Of a stretch of 64,000 nucleotides of DNA, positions 8,359 to 15,959 are shown one piece after another. Within the stretch, counting starts at the first letter, position 1; each line of letters opens with the position of its first letter. The notes under the pieces are model-generated. The model was not told the DNA's origin and searched no databases. It saw only the letters and a program-made list of their open reading frames with translations. The DNA comes from an uncultured Clostridium sp. (GTDB lineage Bacteria; Bacillota; Clostridia; Clostridiales; Clostridiaceae), in NCBI GenBank assembly GCA_900539375.1, contig UQBY01000001.1, positions 1 through 64,000 on the forward strand, given 5' to 3'. The position numbers were made by a program, and so were the translations under genes.

Positions 8359-10755
8359 ATGAGAGACTATAAATTAAATGTAAATATAATTCAAAATGGA
8401 AAAACAGAAACTAAAATATTTAAGCAATTTGATAAAGGAAATGAAATAGAAATAGAGCTCTATGATAATGAAAAACTTATTGAAGAAAACAGAGTTTTAC
8501 TTAAAGATGAAACAGTTTTTGCATATTGGCTTAATGCAGAAGGAACTGAAATTCAAAGAAATTGCAAAATAAGAGATGGGAATATAGTAGCTACTACAGA
8601 TAGAGAGATATTATCTGTAGTTGGTCCATTGTACTTAGAGTGTTTAATAATAGATGGTGGAGTAGAAACCACTACCATGAGAATGGAGTTTAGGGTAATG
8701 GAAAGTATAAATGGCGGAAGAGCAATAGTTCAAGACCCTCGTTATTATTCAGACCTTGTTACAGAATTATTAGAATTATCAGGTACTATTGATGGCAAAA
8801 TTGCAGAAATAAAAAAACAAGCTGAAGCAATAGTAGCTAATGTAACAAATGGAAATGAATCTGCAACTAATTCAGAAGTTGTTCTTGCCAGACAGGGAAA
8901 CATTTCCTTAGGCATAAATTTAAGCAAAATGAAGGAAAGTATAAAAAAGACTCTTTCATCAATATTCATAGAAGAAATAAGAACAGCTAAAAATACTGAT
9001 TTTATTGGAGAAGGGACAGTAAATATAAATAATAATATCCTTTCTGTAACAGGAGAAACAAATCAATATTCTTATATTGCCTGTGATTCCGATGTATTGG
9101 AATTCACATTGGAGGATACTAAATACATTCTGCTTGGGGTTGGATCAAAAACTTTTACAACATTGAATATATCTACTGTAGGCGAAGCATTAGGAAGATT
9201 GATGGACTGGACTTCAAATAGCTATGTTGTGAGAGCAGATAATCTTATTACTAAATCTTTCAGTCAAGGAGATAAAGTAAGAGTAGAGAAAATCGAAGAA
9301 GGATATAAGATATACCAAAATGGCAATTTAGTTTTAGAGCTAAACAAATCTAATTATTCTTCTGTTACAGGATGGGAAAATAGTAAGTTAGGTTTCTTTC
9401 TTGTGAAAGATAAAGGGAGTAATCTAGCAAGCAATATAAAAATACTTGATTATAATGTAGATCAAATATCTAGTAATTCAGCAAAAATAAGCCGCCTTGA
9501 AGCATTAGCAAATTCTATTAGCAATGAGATATATGAAGAAAAGGAAACTTATGAAGAAAAGGTAGCAACAGCAAACGATTTTGTTCTTAATTATGCAGGA
9601 GAAATTACTATAAATGACAATGTACTAAATTCTACTGTTCCAACGAACGCATATAATATTGCTATCTTAAAAGGAAATAAAATTAAATTTAATATTTTAG
9701 ATACAAATTATATAGTTTTGGGAACTACTGAAAATGGAGCATTTACTACGATCTGCTTAAAGCACACTAATGCAAATTACATTGGAAGCATAGCAGATTA
9801 TAATTTAGATGGAACTGTAAAAGTAAAAACAACGCTAAGTATAGAAGCTTGTGCAAGTGGAGATGAAATTATAGCGGAAGCAACAAGCACAGGATATGTT
9901 TTTGAAAAAAATGGGGCTAATTGGTTCAGTATAGAAAGGGACAACTATAGTAATGTTTTAAATTGGACTATAAGCAAGTTTGGATTTTTGATAATTCCTT
10001 CTATATATAGTAATTTAGCACAAAATATTATATTTAATAATCCTAGAATATTACAAATTTCGCTTAGAGATGATGTGAACGAGTTAGAAGAAAAAGTAGG
10101 AAGTATGGGAAGTTCAACAAATCAATGGAATGGCAAAAAAGGAGTATTTTTGGGAGACTCTTTGACATATGGATATGGGTTGTCAGACAGAACAAAAACA
10201 TATTGTTATACAATTAAAGAAGAATTGGGGTTAAGAGAAATAAAAACATATGGTATTTCAGGATCCACAATAGCTAATGGACAAAACTCTATGGCAGAGA
10301 GATATGCAGAAATGGACGATGATGCAGACTTGGTTTGTGTGTTTGGTGGAACAAATGACTATGGCATGCACCCAACTAGCATAGGAGAAAAAACTGATAC
10401 TGACAATACTACTTTTTATGGAGGATTAAATATACTTATGCCAGGATTGATGGCAAAATATCCATCTGCAACAATAGTATTTTTTACTCCACTTCATAGA
10501 CAATTTTCAAAAACTAATATGAATAATGATTATACCCAAAATAGCAAGGGGCATATATTAAATGATTATAGAGATGCAATCATAGATAGATGTATGTATT
10601 ACAGTGTTCCTTATATAGACATCTATACACTAAGTGGTTTAAACCCCAATATAGCAGAAAATAAGGCTGCTTACTTTTTAGATATAGCACATCTAAATGT
10701 AGCTGGGCATAAAAGATTAGGTTTAAAAGTTTCTTATGCAATAAAGGCTTTATAG
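8359..10755 (+). CDS. BppU-like baseplate protein with C-terminal SGNH esterase
   Basis: 798 residues after AGGTGGTGAGG. Residues 1-120 are the BppU-family baseplate upper protein domain that plugs into the tail. A linker and helix (about 130-200) are followed by two related beta domains (about 205-375 and 400-570); both contain a strand pair ending NLVLELNKSNYSSVTGWENSKLGF or NWFSIERDNYSNVLNWTISKFGF, so they are a duplication of a carbohydrate-binding-like fold. From about residue 590 there is an SGNH hydrolase: GDSLTYGYG (Ser601), the block III GGTND near 663, and DIAHLN near 775-780 (Asp775, His778). Such a domain would remove acetyl or other ester groups from cell-wall or capsule sugars during adsorption. 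Confidence 0.75.
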   Translation: MRDYKLNVNIIQNGKTETKIFKQFDKGNEIEIELYDNEKLIEENRVLLKDETVFAYWLNAEGTEIQRNCKIRDGNIVATTDREILSVVGPLYLECLIIDGGVETTTMRMEFRVMESINGGRAIVQDPRYYSDLVTELLELSGTIDGKIAEIKKQAEAIVANVTNGNESATNSEVVLARQGNISLGINLSKMKESIKKTLSSIFIEEIRTAKNTDFIGEGTVNINNNILSVTGETNQYSYIACDSDVLEFTLEDTKYILLGVGSKTFTTLNISTVGEALGRLMDWTSNSYVVRADNLITKSFSQGDKVRVEKIEEGYKIYQNGNLVLELNKSNYSSVTGWENSKLGFFLVKDKGSNLASNIKILDYNVDQISSNSAKISRLEALANSISNEIYEEKETYEEKVATANDFVLNYAGEITINDNVLNSTVPTNAYNIAILKGNKIKFNILDTNYIVLGTTENGAFTTICLKHTNANYIGSIADYNLDGTVKVKTTLSIEACASGDEIIAEATSTGYVFEKNGANWFSIERDNYSNVLNWTISKFGFLIIPSIYSNLAQNIIFNNPRILQISLRDDVNELEEKVGSMGSSTNQWNGKKGVFLGDSLTYGYGLSDRTKTYCYTIKEELGLREIKTYGISGSTIANGQNSMAERYAEMDDDADLVCVFGGTNDYGMHPTSIGEKTDTDNTTFYGGLNILMPGLMAKYPSATIVFFTPLHRQFSKTNMNNDYTQNSKGHILNDYRDAIIDRCMYYSVPYIDIYTLSGLNPNIAENKAAYFLDIAHLNVAGHKRLGLKVSYAIKAL

Positions 10756-10788
10756 GAGAGGAAAAAAATTGAAAGAAGGTAGAGAAAA

Positions 10789-11205
10789 ATGGGAAGATTA
10801 GATTATATGTTTAGTAGTTTTGGAGCAATACTAGGAACAATCTGCACATGGTTGTTTGGCTCCTGGGAAGCAGGGTTACAAATATTAATTACTTGTATGG
10901 TATTAGATTTTATTTTAGGACTTATGTGTGGTACTAAAAATAAAGAATTAAGTTCAGATATAGGTTTCAAAGGTCTTAAAAAGAAATTTACTATAATTAT
11001 TATTCTTATATTAGCAGTAGCTTTGGATAGATTATTAGGTCAAGGCTGGATATTTAGAACTTTAGTAATATATTTTTATATTGCTATGGAAGGTATTTCT
11101 ATATTAGAAAATGCAACAATATTAGGAGTACCTTTCCCAACAAAACTAAAAGATGTTTTAGTACAACTCAAAGAAGGAAATAAAAAAGATATAACAAAGG
11201 AGTAG
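10789..11205 (+). CDS. Phage holin (toxin secretion / lysis type)
   Basis: 138 residues with AAGGTAGAG before the ATG. It has three or four hydrophobic segments (about 10-30, 32-48, 62-80, 90-110) and the block VLDFILGLMCG, matching holin family Phage_holin_4_1 (PF05105). It makes membrane lesions that release the endolysin encoded next. The terminator stem overlaps its last codons. Confidence 0.85.
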   Translation: MGRLDYMFSSFGAILGTICTWLFGSWEAGLQILITCMVLDFILGLMCGTKNKELSSDIGFKGLKKKFTIIIILILAVALDRLLGQGWIFRTLVIYFYIAMEGISILENATILGVPFPTKLKDVLVQLKEGNKKDITKE

Positions 11206-11227
11206 GACAAGTTCTTACTCTTTTTTT
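11200..11227 (+). terminator. Terminator after holin
   Basis: GAGTAGGA pairing with TTCTTACTC across a short loop, then seven Ts. The stem begins inside the holin stop codon region, leaving little space before the endolysin start. Confidence 0.7.
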
Positions 11228-11255
11228 CTATTATATATAAGAAAGGATGATGAAA

Positions 11256-12236
11256 ATGAAAGGTATAGATATAAGCAATAATAATCCAAAGCTAAACTAT
11301 GAGTATATGAAAGCTTCAGGAGTTGAAATAGCAATAATAAAACTAAAAGAAGGAGTAACTTTTTTTGACCCAGATAGAGACATTCATTATAAAGGATGTA
11401 AAAATGCTGGAATGAAAGTTGGATTTTATCATTATTTTAGTAAATCAACTGCTGCACTTGACCAAGCTAATGGCTTCTTAGAAGAGTTAAAAAAATATTC
11501 ATATGAAATTATTCCAGTATTAGATTTTGAAGACCCACAAATACAAAATAAATCAGACAAAGTTGTAACATTTATGGAAAGATGTAAAGAAGTATTAGGA
11601 TATTATCCAGTTTTATATACTTATGAAAGTTTCTTAAGTAATTTTGATGATAGGTGCAAGAAATATCCTTTATGGATTGCTAAGTATGGACCAGATGATG
11701 GAATTACAAAAGTTTCTTATTCTGCTCCAGGATATAATGTTGTTGGTTTTCAATATACAAGTAGGGCAATAATAAAGGGCAGTAATGGTTATATAGATAT
11801 GAATGATTTTTATGAAGGTATGCTATTAAATAAAGCCAATACTTCTATTAACAAATCTAATAGCTCTATCAACAATGTTGATTGGTTGAGTGAGTATCTA
11901 AAATCTTGGAACTGGAAAGCTTGGGTCATAGAATTACAGACAGAATGTAATAGACAAGGCTTTTCTAATCAGCCTGTAGATGGTTTAACATATGATGCTA
12001 AAACAGGAGAATCTAAAACATTAGCTGGATGCCCAACACTTAAGCTTGGAGCAAAAGGAAATATAACTAAATTGCTTCAAAGAATTTTAAAAGCATATGG
12101 AATTGCTAATTTAAAAGAAGATGGAATATTTGGAACTAATACTTACAATGCTGTTGTGACTTATCAGAAATCAAGAGGATTGGAGCCAAATGGATTTGTT
12201 GATAGAAACACTTGGAGAAAGATTTTGGGATTATAA
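11256..12236 (+). CDS. Phage endolysin: GH25 muramidase with peptidoglycan-binding domain
   Basis: 326 residues. The start is ATG 11256: GAAAGG (11241-11246) is 9 bases away, while the in-frame ATGs at 11247 and 11250 are too close. The GH25 domain starts MKGIDISNNN and carries the catalytic LDFED (Asp90, Glu92) and a closing IDMNDF. A Ser/Asn linker (about 195-215) precedes a C-terminal wall-binding part with LKLGAKGNITKLLQRIL and DGIFGTNTYNAVVTYQK, a PG_binding_1-type domain. It cuts the glycan chain at the end of the lytic cycle after holin action. Confidence 0.92.
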   Translation: MKGIDISNNNPKLNYEYMKASGVEIAIIKLKEGVTFFDPDRDIHYKGCKNAGMKVGFYHYFSKSTAALDQANGFLEELKKYSYEIIPVLDFEDPQIQNKSDKVVTFMERCKEVLGYYPVLYTYESFLSNFDDRCKKYPLWIAKYGPDDGITKVSYSAPGYNVVGFQYTSRAIIKGSNGYIDMNDFYEGMLLNKANTSINKSNSSINNVDWLSEYLKSWNWKAWVIELQTECNRQGFSNQPVDGLTYDAKTGESKTLAGCPTLKLGAKGNITKLLQRILKAYGIANLKEDGIFGTNTYNAVVTYQKSRGLEPNGFVDRNTWRKILGL

Positions 12237-12241
12237 TTTAG

Positions 12242-12286
12242 AAGGGTAGTAGCTAGAGTAATTCTAGTTGCTACCCTTTATTTTTG
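12242..12286 (+). terminator. Strong terminator ending the late operon
   Basis: A 16-bp stem (AAGGGTAGTAGCTAGA with TCTAGTTGCTACCCTT, G-U tolerated), loop GTAAT, then TATTTTTG. It ends the phage late transcript before the separate small-gene unit at 12316. Confidence 0.85.
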
Positions 12287-12315
12287 TCTTTTTTAGAAAA
12301 AAATATCAAAAAGTA

Positions 12316-12344
12316 TTGACTTATTATACTATCGATAGTATAAT
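12316..12344 (+). promoter_or_regulatory. Strong promoter of the small-gene unit
   Basis: TTGACT at 12316-12321, exactly 17 bases, TATAAT at 12339-12344. The 24-bp palindrome listed separately lies across the spacer and -10 box. Transcription would begin near 12351 and give a short leader before ATG 12370. Confidence 0.8.
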
Positions 12345-12345
12345 A
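12322..12345. promoter_or_regulatory. 24-bp perfect palindromic operator
   Basis: Every base from 12322 to 12345 matches its partner across the centre ATCGAT; the inner 18 bases read TATACTATCGATAGTATA. It covers the whole spacer and the -10 box, so a dimeric protein bound here would block RNA polymerase. The binding protein is not identifiable from the window; a prophage repressor encoded further left is the simplest candidate. Confidence 0.7.
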
Positions 12346-12369
12346 TAATTGTAAGGAGGTGAAACAATA

Positions 12370-12492
12370 ATGATAGATAGATTAAAAGATAAAATAAAAA
12401 AGGCTAGTGAAGTTGTAAGAGAACTCACTAACCTAGCATTAGAGATAGGCACTCTAATAGCAGTAATAAAAATGATATTAGATAGCCTATAA
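12370..12492 (+). CDS. 40-residue amphipathic small protein
   Basis: ATG 12370 follows AAGGAGGTG at 12353-12361, one of the best ribosome binding sites in the window. The peptide is a basic N-terminal helix (MIDRLKDKIKKASEVVRELT) followed by a hydrophobic helix (LALEIGTLIAVIKMILDSL). Such a shape fits a membrane-associated peptide, for example a lysis modulator, a superinfection factor or a small toxin. I do not recognise the family, so no function is claimed. Confidence 0.6.
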   Translation: MIDRLKDKIKKASEVVRELTNLALEIGTLIAVIKMILDSL

Positions 12493-12499
12493 TCAAAAG

Positions 12500-12517
12500 G
12501 GGAGGGCAAAACCTCCC
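12500..12517 (+). other. GC-rich hairpin without T-run
   Basis: GGGAGG (12500-12505) pairs with CCTCCC (12512-12517) just after the 40-residue ORF. With no U-tract it is more likely an mRNA-stabilising or weak pausing structure than a full terminator. Confidence 0.4.
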
Positions 12518-12554
12518 TGTAAAATAAATATAACATCTATCATTAAAAAATGCA

Positions 12555-12650
12555 ATGAAAGAATTAGTTAAAGAATCAGTTAAATTAATTTTCAGAATTA
12601 TGGTGTTAATAATTGTTGTAGTGGGCTTAATATATGTGCTTACTAGATAG
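12555..12650 (+). CDS. 31-residue single-span membrane peptide
   Basis: The frame MKELVKESVKLIFRIMV then LIIVVVGLIYVLTR gives a short charged N-terminus and one clear membrane segment (about residues 12-28). No good ribosome binding site is seen before ATG 12555, so expression would depend on coupling. It is too short to classify. The next gene starts 13 bases after its stop, behind a GAGG motif. Confidence 0.35.
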   Translation: MKELVKESVKLIFRIMVLIIVVVGLIYVLTR

Positions 12651-12663
12651 GAGGATTAAAAGA

Positions 12664-12846
12664 ATGAGTGAAAATGCACAAACAGAAGCTAATAAAAGAT
12701 GGCAAGAACAAAATAGAGAAAGGACTAGGTATTTAAGAAATAGGTCAACAGCAAGAAGCTTTGTAAAGAATCAAGCAACAAAAGAAGATATAGAAGAATT
12801 GGAGCAATTAATAGCTGTTAGAAAAGAACAACTTAAAGAAGAATAA
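12664..12846 (+). CDS. Small basic phage protein, function unknown
   Basis: 60 residues from ATG 12664, chosen because GGAGG at 12650-12654 precedes it; a longer frame starting at 12634 has no such site. The protein is all-helical and charged: TEANKRWQEQNRERTRYL, NRSTARSFVKNQAT, and a closing leucine-heptad helix EDIEELEQLIAVRKEQL. I recall similar short proteins in clostridial prophages and plasmids, but no function is known to me. A DNA- or RNA-binding role is possible from its charge. Confidence 0.6.
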   Translation: MSENAQTEANKRWQEQNRERTRYLRNRSTARSFVKNQATKEDIEELEQLIAVRKEQLKEE

Positions 12847-12851
12847 GATTA

Positions 12852-12895
12852 AAGGGTAGTAAGTAGATTTAACTTTACTTACTATCCTTATTTTA
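12852..12895 (+). terminator. Terminator of the small-gene unit
   Basis: A 14-bp stem (AAGGGTAGTAAGTA with TACTTACTATCCTT) with a 10-base loop, followed by ATTTTAG. It resembles the endolysin terminator in sequence (AAGGGTAGTA), which suggests a duplicated or recombining module end. Confidence 0.75.
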
Positions 12896-12952
12896 GTTGA
12901 AGAAATTACAATGAAATCCTATTAAGGATAATATATTGTTATTTCTTATCTA

Positions 12953-12963
12953 ATGGTGTAAAA
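12953..12963 (+). repeat. Direct repeat ATGGTGTAAAA, copy 1
   Basis: The same 11-mer occurs at 15721-15731, directly followed by ATGGTGTAAAC at 15732-15742, so the first 10 bases are present three times. The copies lie on both sides of the ATPase/methyltransferase cassette. Short repeats of this kind near phage ends can be arm-type sites for a tyrosine integrase; this is inference. Confidence 0.5.
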
Positions 12964-12965
12964 TA

Positions 12966-13007
12966 TAAAAAAGAATCCACAAAAATTTGCCGTAAATGTG
13001 GATTCTT
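12966..13007 (-). terminator. Minus-strand terminator with no minus-strand gene nearby
   Basis: An 11-bp stem AAGAATCCACA / TGTGGATTCTT. Read on the minus strand it is followed by six Ts and then ATATTTT, a good terminator. On the plus strand no T-run follows. No leftward gene lies between here and 15960, so it is an orphan terminator or serves an antisense transcript. The plus strand through this stretch also reads KICRKCGFLELN, a zinc-knuckle-like scrap ending in TGA, possibly a gene remnant. Confidence 0.5.
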
Positions 13008-13088
13008 AGAACTAAATATATCTCTTAAAGATTTATGATATTATTGTACCATATTTTTTGTGAGATATAAAGAAAATATGGAGGAAAA

Positions 13089-14663
13089 ATGATACATAGT
13101 ATAGAATTAATTGAGTTTAGGAATTTGAAAAATATCACAATAAATTTAGGAAAATATATTACTGCAATTTCTGGAAGAAATGGTCTGGGAAAGTCGACGA
13201 TATTGGCATTGATTGGAAATGCGTGCGAAATAAAAACAAAAGATGGGAAAACTTTATTTAATACTCAATTTAGGACAGAATTTAGTGAAATATTTAAGGC
13301 TTCTAGCTTATTTGATTTAAGTGGATCAAATAAATGCAAAATTAATTTTTGTGATATTAATAACAGAAATACAATTGTTGAAAGTAAAGTTTGCAGAACA
13401 ACATGGCAAGATAATAAAACAAGGTTTAGAGTTATTCCTGAGACTAAAGGTTCAAATAAAAATAGTAGAAAAAAAGAATGGCCATCACTTTATTTAGGTT
13501 TATCAAGATTATACCCTATTGGTGAAGTTAGTGATGAAAATATAAAAATAAAAAACATTAAGTTAGATCAGGAAGAAGAATACTTTAGAAAGAATTATAT
13601 AGAGATTTTGAATTTGCAGTTTGATAATAAAGATGAAGTATGTGTCGATATGATAGATATAGGGGGTAATGCAAGAAAGAAAGGAGTAGGGATTAATACA
13701 AATGAATACTCATCTATAACCAATTCAGCGGGACAAGATAATATTGGACAAATAATATTGGCTATAATGTCATTTAGAAAATTAAAAAAGGAATATAAAA
13801 ATTATAAAGGAGGATTATTGTTAATTGATGAAATTGAAGCCACACTACATCCAAGAGCACAAATAAAATTGTTAAATTTTTTGTATGAAGCTAGTAAAGA
13901 GTTGAATTTACAAGTTGTATTTACCACCCATAGCGTATCTTTGTTGGAGGAATTATCAAAAAAGATATTAAAGAATGATGGCAATAATATGAATGATTGT
14001 GAAGTATATTATTGCACAAAATCAAATGGACCATTAGTGTTTTACAGAAATCCTTCATTCTCAGTTATGAAAAGTGATTTAGGGTTAGTTATGCCAGGTT
14101 CTAATATTGAAAAAATAACAATATATTCTGAAGATGAGGAGGCACGATGGTTTTTAAGCAAAATAATCGATAAATATTCTATTTTTGTTAGATATGTAAA
14201 AACAAAGTTGCCTTGTAGCATATTATTGCAATTAAATGAAAATGACCCAATGTATTTTTCAAATATAATTTTTGTATTAGATGGTGACGTTCAAGATGAG
14301 ACTATAATAAAAAATAATACACATGGAAATATTCTTAGGCTTCCAGGAAAAGTAAGACCAGAACAAGTTATCTATGATTTTTTATTAAAGTTAGAAACAG
14401 ATTCTCAACTTTGGCAAAATGGGTTACAAGTATCTTTTACTAAAGAAGCAATAAAGGAATATGGACCATATTCTGCTATATATAAAGGTAAGGATAGGGA
14501 AAGGTTTAAAAGATGGTTTAATAAAAATTTGCCATTAATTGAAGATTTAAATGTGTTTAATTATTGGGCTGAAAACAATCAGGAAGAGCTTGAAAAATTT
14601 ATTAGCAACTTTAAAAAGGCGTATAATAAAATAGCAACAAGAAAGTTACAACCAACGATTTAA
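13089..14663 (+). CDS. OLD-like ATPase-TOPRIM protein, candidate anti-phage effector
   Basis: 524 residues; start ATG 13089 after TATGGAGGA. N-terminal ABC-type ATPase: Walker A GRNGLGKST (29-37), signature-like NSAGQDN (212-218), Walker B LLLIDEIEATLHP (Asp247, Glu248) and the switch His281 in TTHS. The C-terminal part from about 340 looks like a TOPRIM nuclease: KITIYSEDEEARWFLSKII (acidic residues 348-351) and IIFVLDGDVQDE (Asp398, Asp400). This ATPase plus TOPRIM order defines OLD-family nucleases, which include phage exclusion proteins. An N6-adenine methyltransferase gene follows 42 bases downstream, so a restriction-like or self-protection pairing is likely. Its position at the very end of the prophage fits an accessory defence cassette. 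Known OLD branches (Gabija GajA, PARIS, P2 Old) differ in partners; the exact class is not assigned. Confidence 0.75.
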   Translation: MIHSIELIEFRNLKNITINLGKYITAISGRNGLGKSTILALIGNACEIKTKDGKTLFNTQFRTEFSEIFKASSLFDLSGSNKCKINFCDINNRNTIVESKVCRTTWQDNKTRFRVIPETKGSNKNSRKKEWPSLYLGLSRLYPIGEVSDENIKIKNIKLDQEEEYFRKNYIEILNLQFDNKDEVCVDMIDIGGNARKKGVGINTNEYSSITNSAGQDNIGQIILAIMSFRKLKKEYKNYKGGLLLIDEIEATLHPRAQIKLLNFLYEASKELNLQVVFTTHSVSLLEELSKKILKNDGNNMNDCEVYYCTKSNGPLVFYRNPSFSVMKSDLGLVMPGSNIEKITIYSEDEEARWFLSKIIDKYSIFVRYVKTKLPCSILLQLNENDPMYFSNIIFVLDGDVQDETIIKNNTHGNILRLPGKVRPEQVIYDFLLKLETDSQLWQNGLQVSFTKEAIKEYGPYSAIYKGKDRERFKRWFNKNLPLIEDLNVFNYWAENNQEELEKFISNFKKAYNKIATRKLQPTI

Positions 14664-14705
14664 ATATAGCTAATATATATTAATAAAAGAAGGTAGGTAG
14701 TATCT

Positions 14706-15590
14706 ATGGTCAAAACATATTCTCCATTAAGATATCCTGGTGGAAAGAATAAATTAAATAAATATGTGAATGAATTAATTACTATTAAAAAATTAAATAA
14801 TTCAATTTATGTTGAACCTTTTTGTGGTGGAGCTGCAGTCGCATTGTCATTATTAATTAATGGACATGTTAAAAATATAATAATAAATGATTTTGACAGA
14901 TCCATATATGCTTTTTGGTACTCAGTATTAAATTATACTAATGAATTATGTGAATTGATAATGAATACAGAAATAAATATTAAAGAATGGAATCAACAAA
15001 AAGAAATACAAGATAGAAAAAATAGTGAAGATTTATTAACATTAGGATTTTCAACTTTATTTTTAAACAGAACAAATCGTTCAGGAATAATAAAAGCTGG
15101 AGTAATTGGTGGAAAAGAGCAAAAAGGGGAGTATAAATTAGACTGCAGATTTAATAAAGCTGACTTAATAAATAAAATTAGATTAATATCTAAGTATAGA
15201 GATAACATAGAGTTGTTTAATTTAGATGCAGGGTTATTGATTGATAACATTATAAATAATCAAAAAAGGAAATTATTTATATTTTTTGATCCACCATACT
15301 ATAAACAAGGATCTAATTTATATACTAATTTTTATACTCATAAAGATCATGTTTCATTGGCCAACAAGATAAAAGCAATAAAATATCATTCATGGATACT
15401 TACTTATGATAATCAAAAAGAGATAAAAGACATGTATAAAGGATTTAAAAAAGAAATGTATAAATTAAATTATTCAGTTGAAAAAAAATATAAAGGTGAT
15501 GAAGTGATTTTTTATAGTAATACACTAAAAGAAAAAATATGTAATAGAGAGATATCAATAGGAAAATATTGTGAAGTATTTGAGAAATAG
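14706..15590 (+). CDS. D12-class DNA adenine methyltransferase (Dam-like)
   Basis: 294 residues with GAAGGTAGG before the ATG. It has the D12 N6-adenine methyltransferase signatures: SPLRYPGGKNKL at the N-terminus, the SAM-binding YVEPFCGGAAVALSLL (motif I, 35-50), the target-recognition region in the middle (about 75-150, with LNRTNRSGI), and the catalytic FFDPPYY (Asp195-Tyr199). It methylates adenine in a short duplex site, often GATC for this family, though specificity cannot be read here. No restriction endonuclease gene is next to it; the partner upstream is the ATPase-TOPRIM protein, suggesting it marks self DNA or restrains that effector. Confidence 0.85.
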   Translation: MVKTYSPLRYPGGKNKLNKYVNELITIKKLNNSIYVEPFCGGAAVALSLLINGHVKNIIINDFDRSIYAFWYSVLNYTNELCELIMNTEINIKEWNQQKEIQDRKNSEDLLTLGFSTLFLNRTNRSGIIKAGVIGGKEQKGEYKLDCRFNKADLINKIRLISKYRDNIELFNLDAGLLIDNIINNQKRKLFIFFDPPYYKQGSNLYTNFYTHKDHVSLANKIKAIKYHSWILTYDNQKEIKDMYKGFKKEMYKLNYSVEKKYKGDEVIFYSNTLKEKICNREISIGKYCEVFEK

Positions 15591-15640
15591 AAAACAGTAG
15601 CGAAATTTACTGCTCTTTTCATGTATTTTAGGAATCAAAA

Positions 15641-15675
15641 AAGACCAGGAGACTATCCTCCTGGTCTTATTTTTT
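15641..15675 (+). terminator. Terminator of the defence-like cassette
   Basis: Stem AAGACCAGGAG / CTCCTGGTCTT with loop ACTATC, then ATTTTTT. It ends the two-gene cassette. Confidence 0.88.
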
Positions 15676-15720
15676 GAAAATGCCACATTCTTTTATAAAA
15701 ATACATATCTATCTAAAACT

Positions 15721-15742
15721 ATGGTGTAAAAATGGTGTAAAC
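15721..15742 (+). repeat. Tandem direct repeats ATGGTGTAAAA and ATGGTGTAAAC
   Basis: Two head-to-tail 11-base units, about 75 bases from the tRNA 3' end; the third copy is at 12953. Placement beside a tRNA gene at a prophage end fits integrase arm-type sites, though the integrase gene is not in the window. Confidence 0.5.
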
Positions 15743-15766
15743 TTTATTAAAATGCTAACATTTTTG

Positions 15767-15815
15767 CAAAAAGAAAAGTCCTTCAAACTCGCATTATAGC
15801 TTACTTGAAGGACTT
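15767..15815 (-). terminator. Terminator of tRNA-Glu
   Basis: On the minus strand, AAGTCCTTCAA (15815-15805) pairs with TTGAAGGACTT (15786-15776) across an 18-base loop and is followed by TTCTTTTT. It directly follows the tRNA 3' end. Confidence 0.75.
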
Positions 15816-15817
15816 AA

Positions 15818-15892
15818 TGGTAGTCCATAGGGGAATCGAACCCCTGATTCCACCGTGAGAGGGTGGCGTCTTAACCTCTTGACCAATGGACC
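15818..15892 (-). tRNA. tRNA-Glu (anticodon CTC)
   Basis: Read on the minus strand the gene begins GGTCCATTGGTCAAGAGGTT and ends in GACTACCA with an encoded CCA. The acceptor stem GGTCCAT pairs with ATGGACT with one G-T pair. The anticodon stem CCACC/GGTGG holds loop CTCTCAC, so the anticodon is CTC (codon GAG). The T arm AGGGGTTCGATTCCCCT is standard. Its 3' end faces the prophage, a classic attachment site position; the gene is intact. Confidence 0.93.
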
Positions 15893-15959
15893 AGAACATG
15901 TTTTATTATAACATATTCTTTTAATTTGAAAAGTCTTATATTTAATGGATTATTGGCAT

